Positions 33,932-42,420 of a stretch of 64,000 nucleotides of DNA are shown here, piece by piece. The DNA is from Vibrio cyclitrophicus (GTDB taxonomy: Bacteria > Pseudomonadota > Gammaproteobacteria > Enterobacterales > Vibrionaceae), in the NCBI RefSeq assembly GCF_024347435.1, contig NZ_AP025480.1, positions 1,426,001 to 1,490,000 of the forward strand, read 5' to 3'. Under the pieces are notes generated by a model. The model worked only from the letters and a program-made list of their open reading frames with translations. It was not told the origin of the DNA and did not search any database. The translations under genes and the position numbers were made by a program. Position 1 is the first letter of the stretch; each line of letters begins with the position of its first letter.

Positions 33932-35437
33932 CTACACCGATGTTGCGGAGGCGGCATTCTTTGAAGCGACCGTTACGTTAGCGAGTGTAAGGTGTTTAAT
34001 CGAACTTACGTTGTCAATGATTTCTGATGTAACATCGCTTTGTTCTTGCATTGCATTGGCCACTTCTAAACTGTTGTTTAGAATCGTTTCCATATCCTTG
34101 ATTACTGATGTGAGTCTTGAGTGCGCTTTTTCACAAGAGTTGACACTGCTATCGCCTTTTTCACAACAGTTTTGAATTGTATTAACAACCGTTTGGGTTT
34201 GGTCTTGAACCCCTTGAATAATATTGGAGATCTCTTCAGTAGAAAGCTGTGTTCTCCCTGCTAAGGTTCTCACTTCATCAGCCACTACTGCAAAACCGCG
34301 CCCTTGTTCTCCAGCACGAGCTGCTTCGATTGCTGCATTGAGAGCGAGGAGGTTAGTTTGCTCTGCAATGTCTTTAATGACTTCTAATACGGTATTGATT
34401 TTTTCTGAATGAACAGAGAGGCGATTTACTTCTTCGCTGGCGCTTACTAGGTCAGTCGAAAGAGTATTGATGGTGTCTCTGGTAAATGCGACGTCATTCA
34501 AGCCTTCATTAGCCGTTGCGAAACTGGTTTGTGCATTGGATGATGCGTTGTCACTATTTATCGCAACACTTTGGATATTACTGCCCATCTGGTTTATCGC
34601 GGTCGCAATGTTTTCTGTTTGTAGCTGTTGTTTGTTTAAGGCGCTTTCAACGTGCCTTCCGTCGTGTTGTAGCTGATTTGAAATATTACCTAGTTGTTGG
34701 ATAGATCCTTGTACTTGCCCAACAAGCTGACGAATATCTGACAGTACAATATTAAAAGCTTTCGCAATATCAGCAATTTCATCTGAACCGCTCTCTTCTG
34801 CCTTTACGGTAAAGTCGCGTTGTTGGGAGACCACAAGCATCACCGAGTTCAATGATGCAATTTTTTTCGCTACACGTGATGAAATACCAAATGAAAGTGC
34901 GAGAAGCATTACTGCTACGGTTATTAGGGAGCTAATAATGAAAGTGGTAATGGTTTGTTGAATCGACTCTACTTGTTCTTCCAGGCGGCGTTCAACAGCC
35001 GTGAATATCGAAATGATGTCTTCAAACAATGTTTTCATTTCTGATTTTAGCCCCGCCACTTGTGTTGGGTCTCGATCAATGGCGTTTATCATCAAAGAAA
35101 AATCTTTATTGTATTGTTTAACTTCCATTTTCAGTTTGTCTAACTCTGAAACGACAATGTCTGATTCATCAAGTAGAACAGAAAAACTTCCCATCAATTT
35201 CTGAAAGTTTGAGTATTCCTTGGTGAATACTGGCTGAAGTGATTGATCGTGGCTGATCAAAAATTCTAATTCTGTTCGATTAAGTTGCAGCATAGAGACT
35301 TCAAGCGACTTAACTTTGATCAGCGTTTTCTCTAACTTAATCAGTTTGAGGTTTGCCATTTCAGTGAATGATACAACAATCATCAGTGACAATATGGACA
35401 AACAAGTAAGGCTAAATAGGGAGGTTTTAATTTTCAT
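33932..35437 (-). CDS. Methyl-accepting chemotaxis protein with small periplasmic four-helix sensor
   Basis: The product has 501 residues. The start [10 protein letters not shown] at 35437 leads straight into the first membrane helix; a frame six codons longer has no merit. The periplasmic part (about 35-175) is helical and of four-helix-bundle size. A second membrane helix follows at about 180-200, then HAMP and the signalling domain with [20 protein letters not shown] at the tip. The C-terminus lacks a CheR-binding pentapeptide. The ligand is unknown; position upstream of the second symporter again suggests a nutrient in this locus, but nothing in the sequence proves it. Confidence 0.9.
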   Translation of the reverse strand: MKIKTSLFSLTCLSILSLMIVVSFTEMANLKLIKLEKTLIKVKSLEVSMLQLNRTELEFLISHDQSLQPVFTKEYSNFQKLMGSFSVLLDESDIVVSELDKLKMEVKQYNKDFSLMINAIDRDPTQVAGLKSEMKTLFEDIISIFTAVERRLEEQVESIQQTITTFIISSLITVAVMLLALSFGISSRVAKKIASLNSVMLVVSQQRDFTVKAEESGSDEIADIAKAFNIVLSDIRQLVGQVQGSIQQLGNISNQLQHDGRHVESALNKQQLQTENIATAINQMGSNIQSVAINSDNASSNAQTSFATANEGLNDVAFTRDTINTLSTDLVSASEEVNRLSVHSEKINTVLEVIKDIAEQTNLLALNAAIEAARAGEQGRGFAVVADEVRTLAGRTQLSTEEISNIIQGVQDQTQTVVNTIQNCCEKGDSSVNSCEKAHSRLTSVIKDMETILNNSLEVANAMQEQSDVTSEIIDNVSSIKHLTLANVTVASKNAASATSV

Positions 35438-35782
35438 GGACGGGCACCAAAGCAATATGACTCAATAACGTATTTGAAATCGCGTTTCTCTCGTCTACGA
35501 GCTGCATAATGAGATCTGACTCGCAAGGTAAACGTTTGCTTACAATGTTTTAACAAAAGGCTGTTCGCAAGTTAAATATTATTTATTTTCAATATCTATT
35601 GATGATGCTTTTGTTACTAGCGGTGACTTTTAGTGATGAGTGAAATGAACAGTCGCGTGTTTGAAGGTACAACTTGCATTGGTCAGCGACGAAAATAATG
35701 CGTTTAAGAGGGTTTCGAAAGCAATAGGCGCTCACGCGTAGTGACATGAATGCCCATTGCTGTGGGTATCGTTGCGATAGCG
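35438..35782. other. Gap without a supported gene
   Basis: About 345 bases. A 71-codon minus-strand frame (35589-35804) overlaps the 3' end of the next gene and has no ribosome site or recognisable composition. Confidence 0.5.
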
Positions 35783-36391
35783 CTAACTTTGTGTAGGCAT
35801 CCATACCTGTTTAGATGTGATTTTGTGGCCTTTAAAGGTCAATTCTTCAACCTTATCTCCGTTTTGATTCCAACGAGTTAATGTCCCATTTGCAATTTTA
35901 CCATCATCAAATTTGGCTTGACTTGCCTTGTTACCATTTGGATAGTAATCCGTTACTAGCCCGTCTTGTTGTCCGTTACTGTATTTCGCAGTAAGGCTTT
36001 GTTCGCCATTTGGATACCATCGAGAGACATCACCCGATAATTTGTTATCGATATAATTGAGCTCTGTTTTTTTCTGCCCATTCGGGTACCAGGCCTCAGC
36101 TTTGCCCTGTAATTCACCCTTTTCGTAATTCACTTTAGAAGCGATCTGGCCATTTGGATACCAGTTGGTTTCTAACCCAAGCTCTAAGCCATCAGCAAAC
36201 TGAGCTTGAATGGCTATTTGGCCGTTATCGAATTTCTCTTCAAATTGCCCAGTAAATGGCTTTGAGTGGTTAACTTGATAAGCAACGCCTTTTCGCATCT
36301 GAAGATAATCAACAGCATCTTCTCGGGTGGCTGCGTAACTCATAGAAGACATCGTACTAAGAGCAATCAATATTGGGATGTATTTCTTCAT
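35783..36391 (-). CDS. Secreted MORN/YwqK-type repeat protein
   Basis: The product has 202 residues with a signal peptide cleaved near SYAA. From about 45 to the end it is made of repeats of about 22 residues built round Y-P-N-G-Q (WYPNGQIASKVNYEKGEL; WYPNGQKKTELNYIDNKL; WYPNGEQSLTAKYSNGQ; YYPNGNKASQAKFDDGK). This is the MORN-variant repeat of the YwqK family. Such repeats form a long beta sheet; their role in secreted bacterial proteins is unclear. Some database names call the family antitoxin-like, but no toxin partner is seen here. Confidence 0.85.
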   Translation of the reverse strand: MKKYIPILIALSTMSSMSYAATREDAVDYLQMRKGVAYQVNHSKPFTGQFEEKFDNGQIAIQAQFADGLELGLETNWYPNGQIASKVNYEKGELQGKAEAWYPNGQKKTELNYIDNKLSGDVSRWYPNGEQSLTAKYSNGQQDGLVTDYYPNGNKASQAKFDDGKIANGTLTRWNQNGDKVEELTFKGHKITSKQVWMPTQS

Positions 36392-36555
36392 AATGACACC
36401 TTTTTTATTGGACGGGGGAAAGTGTAATCAGTGTGTTAAAAGCATTTCACTTCCATGGATGACTGTCAGCAGCTATTACTGGTTTTCAAGTTTTCATTAT
36501 TGACTGTCTATTGAAGGGAACTTTTTCATACGTATTTGGACGTATGTATTGTATT

Positions 36556-36570
36556 ATTTGTAATACAAAT
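36556..36570. promoter_or_regulatory. FadR-type operator, perfect palindrome
   Basis: ATTTGT-AAT-ACAAAT, with a second overlapping half-site (ATTGT) just to the left. Confidence 0.7.
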
Positions 36571-36679
36571 GTGTTGGATTTAATCATTTTCAAAAATTAT
36601 ATTGAGTGTTTTTTCTTCGTTAGATTTGTTATTTTTCTTGTAACGATTGAATTCTTTTAATGACTGATTTTCATTTTTG

Positions 36680-36695
36680 TGTGATTTTATTCACA
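36680..36695. promoter_or_regulatory. CRP (cAMP receptor protein) site, perfect match
   Basis: TGTGA-TTTTAT-TCACA matches both conserved half-sites exactly. It lies about 240 bases before the second symporter and suggests catabolite control of the alginate genes. Confidence 0.65.
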
Positions 36696-36859
36696 TTTAA
36701 TTGGGGTTTTATAGAGTTTTAGACTGTCATATGGGGGGAGAGTGCCAGACTTTGCACTATGTTGATGAATTTCGCTCTTGTTCGATGCAACTTTGAACTC
36801 GATCACTTGTATGATTATTTGATGGTAATAGTCTAAGATCGCTGTCACGCATTTAAGTT

Positions 36860-36872
36860 ATTGTAGTACAAA
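36860..36872. promoter_or_regulatory. FadR-type operator before second symporter
   Basis: ATTGT-AGT-ACAAA, near-perfect palindrome, about 60 bases before the start codon, the same distance as in the first symporter gene. Confidence 0.7.
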
Positions 36873-36931
36873 TGTGGCTATCATCTATCTATAGTGCACC
36901 TAACAGAAAAACATAAATAAAAGGTCTAAAG

Positions 36932-38707
36932 ATGGAACTCAATACCCTGATAGTAGGCATCTACTTCCTATTCTTAATTGCGATAGGGTGGATGTTCAGA
37001 ACATTTACAAGTACAACTAGCGATTACTTCCGTGGGGGAGGTAACATGCTGTGGTGGATGGTAGGTGCAACAGCATTTATGACCCAGTTCAGTGCGTGGA
37101 CATTTACTGGTGCGGCAGGTAAAGCCTTTACTGATGGTTTTGCAGTAGCGATTATCTTCATTGCTAACGCCTTCGGTTACCTAATGAACTACCTTTACTT
37201 CGCTCCGAAGTTCCGCCAACTGCGTGTGGTTACGGTAATTGAAGCAATTCGTATGCGATTTGGTAAAGTGAACGAGCAAGTGTTTACTTGGTCGGGCATG
37301 CCAAACAGTGTTATCTCTGCTGGTATCTGGTTGAACGGTCTTGCGATCATCGCATCTGGCATCTTTGGCTTTGATATGACAACGACAATCATCCTAACTG
37401 GTCTGGTTGTACTGGTGATGTCAGTAACGGGTGGCTCATGGGCAGTAATCGCATCTGATTTCATGCAGATGGTTATTATCATGGCGGTAACGGTGACGTG
37501 TGCCGTGGTTGCGATTTACCACGGTGGCGGCGTTACGCAGATCATTAGTGATTTCCCAACAGATTCATTCATCACAGGTGACAACCTTAACTACCTAAGC
37601 ATCTTTAGTATCTGGGCAGTCTTCATCTTCTTGAAGCAATTCAGCATTACCAACAACATGTTGAACTCTTACCGTTACCTTGCGGCTAAAGACTCTAACA
37701 ATGCACGTAAAGCCGCACTGCTTGCTTGTATCCTTATGACGCTTGGTCCAATCATTTGGTTTATGCCATCTTGGTTTATGGCGGGTCAAGGTGTTGATTT
37801 AGCGGCTGCTTACCCAGAAGCAGGCAGCAAATCTGCTGATTTCGCTTACCTATACTTCGTTCAAGAGTACATGCCTGCCGGTATGGTTGGTCTTCTGATC
37901 GCCGCTATGTTTGCTGCGACCATGTCTTCAATGGATTCTGGTCTAAACCGTAACTCAGGTATCTTTGTTAAGAACTTCTACGAGCCGATTCTTCGTCCTC
38001 AAGCGACAGAGAAAGAGCTGATGGTTGTTTCTAAGCTAACGTCTACGTTCTTCGGTATCGCTATCATCTTGGTTGCACTGTTCATCAACTCTCTTAAAGG
38101 ATTGAGCCTTTTCGATACGATGATGTATGTGGGCGCACTGATCGGCTTCCCTATGACAATTCCTGCATTCTGTGGCTTCTTTATCCGTAAAACACCGGAT
38201 TGGGCTGGTTGGGGTACGCTAGTTGTTGGTGGTGTGGTTTCTTACTTCGTAGGTTTCGTTATCACAGCGGATATGGTTCAAAACTGGTTCGGTCTGAACG
38301 AGCTAACTGGCCGTGAGTGGGCTGACCTTAAAGTGGCTATCGGCCTTATTGGCCACATCGTATTTACTGCTGGCTTCTTCGTTCTATCAACACTGTTCTA
38401 CAAGCCTCTTGCTGAGCACCGTGAGAAAGACGTAGACAAGTTCTTCAACAACCTAGCGACACCATTAGTTGCTGAAAGTAACGAGCAGAAGAAACTGGAT
38501 AATAAGCAACGTCGTATGTTGGGTTCACTTATCGCAGTGGCGGGTGTGGGCGTAATGACAATGTTCGTACTGCCGAACCCTATGTGGGGACGCATGGTGT
38601 TTGTTCTGTGTGGTGCGATTGTATTCTCTGTTGGTTTGCTTCTGGTGAAAGCGGTTGATGACAAAGTCGAGCAACAAAACGACGAAGTTACCTCTGCTGA
38701 AAGCTAA
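36932..38707 (+). CDS. Sodium:solute symporter (SSS family), second paralogue
   Basis: The product has 591 residues, about 14 membrane helices. The first 60 residues are practically the same as in the symporter at 5368, and most of the chain aligns without gaps apart from a short loop near 205. It is therefore a duplicated Toa-type importer. Differences gather in the loop after TCAVVAIYHGGGV and in the C-terminal tail, where substrate preference or regulation could differ. A hairpin rather than a full terminator separates it from the PL6 lyase gene, so the two are probably co-transcribed. Confidence 0.93.
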   Translation: MELNTLIVGIYFLFLIAIGWMFRTFTSTTSDYFRGGGNMLWWMVGATAFMTQFSAWTFTGAAGKAFTDGFAVAIIFIANAFGYLMNYLYFAPKFRQLRVVTVIEAIRMRFGKVNEQVFTWSGMPNSVISAGIWLNGLAIIASGIFGFDMTTTIILTGLVVLVMSVTGGSWAVIASDFMQMVIIMAVTVTCAVVAIYHGGGVTQIISDFPTDSFITGDNLNYLSIFSIWAVFIFLKQFSITNNMLNSYRYLAAKDSNNARKAALLACILMTLGPIIWFMPSWFMAGQGVDLAAAYPEAGSKSADFAYLYFVQEYMPAGMVGLLIAAMFAATMSSMDSGLNRNSGIFVKNFYEPILRPQATEKELMVVSKLTSTFFGIAIILVALFINSLKGLSLFDTMMYVGALIGFPMTIPAFCGFFIRKTPDWAGWGTLVVGGVVSYFVGFVITADMVQNWFGLNELTGREWADLKVAIGLIGHIVFTAGFFVLSTLFYKPLAEHREKDVDKFFNNLATPLVAESNEQKKLDNKQRRMLGSLIAVAGVGVMTMFVLPNPMWGRMVFVLCGAIVFSVGLLLVKAVDDKVEQQNDEVTSAES

Positions 38708-38758
38708 TGCCTACAAGATTCTAAAAAATAGATACTCAAACATAGAGTGTTAATACAT

Positions 38759-38780
38759 CGGCCACCCACTTGGGTGGCCG
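38759..38780 (+). other. Intercistronic hairpin between symporter and PL6 lyase
   Basis: CGGCCACCCA pairs with TGGGTGGCCG around CT. The T content after it is low, so it is likely an RNA processing or stabilising element or a weak terminator. Confidence 0.6.
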
Positions 38781-38817
38781 TTAATTTGATAATCCAAGAT
38801 TCAATGTGAGATGTACG

Positions 38818-40434
38818 ATGAAAAAAAAATTAATTTCGGTAAGTATTATTAGCGCGTTCACGTTAGCTTTCGCAACGGGCTGTACAAGCCAAGATACAGC
38901 GGCACCAGTGATCGACGTGGCTGAACAAGCAGCGCCTGCTATTAGCGAAATCGATCGTAGTTACTTATTGAGTAGTGATCGCTTAAACGAGGTTGATGGG
39001 AATACGTTGGCCGTTGCTTCAGACGAACAAGTGGCTGCGCTTAAAGCACAATTTGAAAATTTAAAAGATGGCGACGAAGTCGTTATCCCTAGTGGTAAAT
39101 ACGCGAATTTAGGTCAAGTGACTATTACCGCGAACGATATCACTATTAGAGCTGAGCAAGCGGGTTCGGCTTGGATTACTGGCCTTATTCAGTTTGAACT
39201 TAAAGGTGATGACGTCACACTAGATGGTTTAGTGTTTACTGAAGGTGGTCCAAACGAACGATTTGGTGCTGTGCGTATGATGGGTAATGGCAACACGCTT
39301 AAAAACTCAACGTTCTACTACTTCAACCACGATTACACATACGAACCAGACGATCGCCGCTCTGAATATCCAAAATACCTTTGGGTTTCGTTATGGGGCA
39401 AAGATGGCAAGGTAATCAATAACCGTTTCGAAGGTAAACAAAAACGCGGGACGCTGATTGGTGTACAAAAAGATGACACATCAGATAATCACCTGATCGC
39501 GAATAACATCTTCATGGATCAGAAACCGAACCAATTTAATGAGTTCGACATCAAAGAAGCGATTCGTTATAACGGCAACAGCTGGGAAGTCATCCGCATC
39601 GGTGATTCTAAGGCTTCACAATGGGATTCGAGCTCTAAGTTTGTTAACAACCTAATGATTGATATGGATGGCGAGCGTGAACTTATTTCTATTAAGTCGG
39701 GTGACAACACGATTTCAGGCAACACGATTTTTCAAAGTACTGCTCTAATTTCACTTCGTCACGGTAAAGGAAATAAAGTTAAAAACAACATGATCCTTGG
39801 TAACGGAAAGCGTCTAACTGGCGGTGTTCGTATTTATGATGAAGACCATGTTATCCGCAACAACTACATTGCTAACACGCGTGGTCGTGATGGTCTAATT
39901 GAAGGTAATGCTGACTTACGCGGCGGTATTGTTATCAATACTGGCATCATCGATGTTGCAAATGGCGAACAGTTAGATCAGTCGGTCAAAGGAAAAGAGC
40001 TTAACAAGCAATGGACACCTAAAAATATCACGATCGAGAATAACTCTCTTGTGGATACAGAGTGGGGCATTGTGTATGGCAACCAAAGCCATCGTGTAAG
40101 CCTGTTCAATAACGCAGAAGTGGAAAACATCTATGCAGGTGTTGATGTCGCGTTTAGCAACAACGTGGTTGATAATTCATTATCACCTGACTTTGTAAGT
40201 GTACGCGCAACAAACGACTTCCCATTAGTTGATGCTACATACACTGATGAAACGTACGTAGGTCAAGTGACGGATTCTGAGCAGATCTCAAGCTACTCAG
40301 TCGAGTTGCCGGCAGTGACTATTACTAACGGCATGAATGCTTACCAAGGCGAAGGTGCCGATGTGTCGAAACTTTCCGTTGTGACGGCTGAAACGGCGGG
40401 TCCGGACTACGTGCTTGAGAATACAACGAAGTAG
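38818..40434 (+). CDS. PL6 alginate lyase, lipoprotein
   Basis: The product has 538 residues; the ATG of MKKKLIS begins a signal sequence ending in FATGC (lipoprotein cysteine), preferred over an ATG four codons earlier. The rest is a right-handed parallel beta-helix: GDEVVIPSGKYANLGQVTIT opens it as in chondroitinase B-like enzymes. The catalytic pair is visible as K293 (ISIKSGDNTISGN) and R314 (SLRHGKGN). PL6 lyases cut MG or G-rich alginate; a single beta-helix of this length is the PL6 subfamily seen in V. splendidus. It would work on the cell surface or in the periplasm and feed the symporter encoded just before it. Confidence 0.9.
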   Translation: MKKKLISVSIISAFTLAFATGCTSQDTAAPVIDVAEQAAPAISEIDRSYLLSSDRLNEVDGNTLAVASDEQVAALKAQFENLKDGDEVVIPSGKYANLGQVTITANDITIRAEQAGSAWITGLIQFELKGDDVTLDGLVFTEGGPNERFGAVRMMGNGNTLKNSTFYYFNHDYTYEPDDRRSEYPKYLWVSLWGKDGKVINNRFEGKQKRGTLIGVQKDDTSDNHLIANNIFMDQKPNQFNEFDIKEAIRYNGNSWEVIRIGDSKASQWDSSSKFVNNLMIDMDGERELISIKSGDNTISGNTIFQSTALISLRHGKGNKVKNNMILGNGKRLTGGVRIYDEDHVIRNNYIANTRGRDGLIEGNADLRGGIVINTGIIDVANGEQLDQSVKGKELNKQWTPKNITIENNSLVDTEWGIVYGNQSHRVSLFNNAEVENIYAGVDVAFSNNVVDNSLSPDFVSVRATNDFPLVDATYTDETYVGQVTDSEQISSYSVELPAVTITNGMNAYQGEGADVSKLSVVTAETAGPDYVLENTTK

Positions 40435-40513
40435 CTTATTGCTTAACGTTTTAATGCTTAACGGTCTGGGCTATCAAATAAATTCAAGATAGCTGTATTA
40501 GCCGTTAACATCT

Positions 40514-40548
40514 AAAAAGCCTCAACGGGTAATATCTGTTGAGGCTTT
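40514..40548. terminator. Bidirectional terminator between PL6 lyase and msrA
   Basis: AAAGCCTCAAC pairs with GTTGAGGCTTT with T-rich flanks on both strands. Confidence 0.8.
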
Positions 40549-40588
40549 ATCGATCTTAGGTCGTGACCATCTCAATCTTACGTCGTGA

Positions 40589-41086
40589 CTACTGTGATTT
40601 ATACTTATGCAGCAGATCCCAAGGGATGTGACACAAATGATGATCTTCTGGGAATTGACTTAGGTGGTTTTGGTGGATGTCGTCACTGGCGACATAATGT
40701 ATTAAAGGCAGTATCTCTAGAGCGATTCGGTCTGCATCATCACGCGACGCAATATAGCGCTTGGCTTCGGCAAGATGTCCATCGCTGAGACTGTAAATGC
40801 CAGTACGATACTTTTCTCCTACATCGATGCCTTGTTTGTTCACGCTGTATGGGTCAATAATCTCAAACAGGTGCTTCATCAGAATCGTTACCGACGTGAT
40901 ACTCGGGTCAAAATCGATTTGTACGCATTCAGCGTAACCATCATAGGTATTTGGGGTATTATCATTTTGCGTTATTCGAGAAGTGCCATTGGCACGGCCA
41001 GCTTCGGTGCTGATGACTCCAGGAACGTACTTAATAAACTCTTGTACACCCCATAAGCAGCCACCCGCTAAATAAATTTGTTCCAT
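40589..41086 (-). CDS. msrA: Peptide methionine sulfoxide reductase MsrA
   Basis: The product has 165 residues. The active-site motif is GGCLWG (usually GCFWG) with the catalytic cysteine at residue 10, and the conserved QIDFDPSI and DPYSVNKQGIDVGEKYRTGI segments follow. It reduces the S-form of methionine sulfoxide in proteins. AAGGTAAGT gives a good ribosome site. The short form without an extended C-terminus matches MsrA types with few resolving cysteines; the only other cysteines are near residues 54 and 154. Confidence 0.92.
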   Translation of the reverse strand: MEQIYLAGGCLWGVQEFIKYVPGVISTEAGRANGTSRITQNDNTPNTYDGYAECVQIDFDPSITSVTILMKHLFEIIDPYSVNKQGIDVGEKYRTGIYSLSDGHLAEAKRYIASRDDADRIALEILPLIHYVASDDIHQNHLSQFPEDHHLCHIPWDLLHKYKSQ

Positions 41087-41304
41087 ACTTACCTTTTACT
41101 TCTCTGTATTTGTTGTTCGTTCGATACGTGAATCAATGTGGTGATACACGTTCTTGAAAAAGCGCACACATAAAAACAAGTGTTTAGGTATTGTAAACCA
41201 GTGCGACTGAACAAACATAAGTCTAATAGGATTTGTGATTATATAAGTCAGTATTGCATTGTCATCAACTCGAATTTCATTATCAAGTGAGCGTTAGCTT
41301 AACC

Positions 41305-42420
41305 ATGTTTGATCAAATAAAAGATTTCATCAATCCCAGTAAGAATCCAGATCTCACTCAGGCTCAGGAGTATCAGCGTAAACATCTACCGACGCTGTGG
41401 CTTTTGGGCAAAACGGGGGCTGGAAAATCATCGTTCATTCAAGCCGTGACTGGCAATTCTTCCGTTGAGGTGGGTAACGGTTTTGCTCCTTGCACGATGA
41501 CTGCAATGTCATATGAATTTCCTCAAGACAAGCCAGTAATGCGGTTTCTTGATACTCGTGGTTTGGGAGAGGCCGATTATGATCCTAAAGAAGATTTAGA
41601 AGAGATTGGTCAAGCGGGCAATGCGCTAGTCGTAGTGATGAAAGCCGATGAACCCGAACAATCATCTGTGCTTTCTGCCCTGAAACAGGTTAAAAAGCAG
41701 AAGAAGATTGAGCATTTACTTCTCGTTCATACTGCTGTGCTGTCCTCTAAAGAGACCGATCGCACAAGGCAAATTCGATTCAACACCAATCAAGTTGAAA
41801 AGGTTTGGGGTAAGGACTGTTCTTCGGTGGCCGTCGATTTTGAAACTGATGACGGCTCTACTTATAACAGCAGTCCCATCTATAACTATGACACCCTGAT
41901 AGAACAGTTGACGACAATACTCCCTGTGATAGGGATGATGGTGATAGACAAAGAACACTCGACTCAAGAAGAAGCGAATTTTGATCAAGTCGAAAACGAA
42001 GTGCTTTGGTATGCAGGAAGCGCTGCCGCGAGTGACCTGATTCCAGGTGTTGGTTTGGTGTCTGTGCCTGCGATTCAAGCGAAAATGCTTCATAGCTTGG
42101 CCAATCAATATGGGGTCGAATGGAATAAGAGAGTCTTTAGTGAATTGATAGGAACTCTGGGAAGCAGCTTCGCTTTGCAATACGGAATGAAACTGGGCAC
42201 TCGACAGTTGATAAAGCTGATTCCAGTTTATGGTCAAACTGTGGGCGCGGTTGCTGCAGCAGCAATGAGTTTCGGCACTTCTTATGGTTTAGGTCGCGCG
42301 GCGTGTTTTTACTTCTATCATAAGAACAAAGGTGAAGAAGTCTCTGAACAAGATATGCAGAAGATCTACAAAGAATCCCTGAAAAAAGGAAAGGCGGCGT
42401 CGGGCTATGAAGAAAATTAG
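41305..42420 (+). CDS. GTPase with C-terminal DUF697-like membrane domain, first of an overlapping pair
   Basis: The product has 371 residues from the ATG MFDQIKDF (the frame is open 17 codons further upstream without a better site). A TRAFAC-type GTPase domain covers about 28-215: P-loop GKTGAGKSS at 35-43 and the switch II motif DTRGLGE from 83. The G4 motif is not a clear NKxD. The C-terminal part (about 240-345) is hydrophobic with AASDLIPGVGLVSVPAIQAK, as in DUF697 domains. The next GTPase gene overlaps by 14 bases, so both are made together. The pair recalls YcjX/YcjF-like or immunity-type GTPases, but I do not recognise the exact family. Confidence 0.85.
   Translation: MFDQIKDFINPSKNPDLTQAQEYQRKHLPTLWLLGKTGAGKSSFIQAVTGNSSVEVGNGFAPCTMTAMSYEFPQDKPVMRFLDTRGLGEADYDPKEDLEEIGQAGNALVVVMKADEPEQSSVLSALKQVKKQKKIEHLLLVHTAVLSSKETDRTRQIRFNTNQVEKVWGKDCSSVAVDFETDDGSTYNSSPIYNYDTLIEQLTTILPVIGMMVIDKEHSTQEEANFDQVENEVLWYAGSAAASDLIPGVGLVSVPAIQAKMLHSLANQYGVEWNKRVFSELIGTLGSSFALQYGMKLGTRQLIKLIPVYGQTVGAVAAAAMSFGTSYGLGRAACFYFYHKNKGEEVSEQDMQKIYKESLKKGKAASGYEEN

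Larger units (their letters stand above)
36392..36931. other. Upstream region of the second symporter
   Basis: About 540 AT-rich bases with two operator palindromes (36556-36570 and 36860-36872) and a perfect CRP site (36680-36695). No gene. Confidence 0.7.

Noticed and set aside
35589..35804. 71-codon minus-strand frame after the MORN-repeat gene
   Set aside because: It overlaps the repeat gene's end in another frame and has no start signal.
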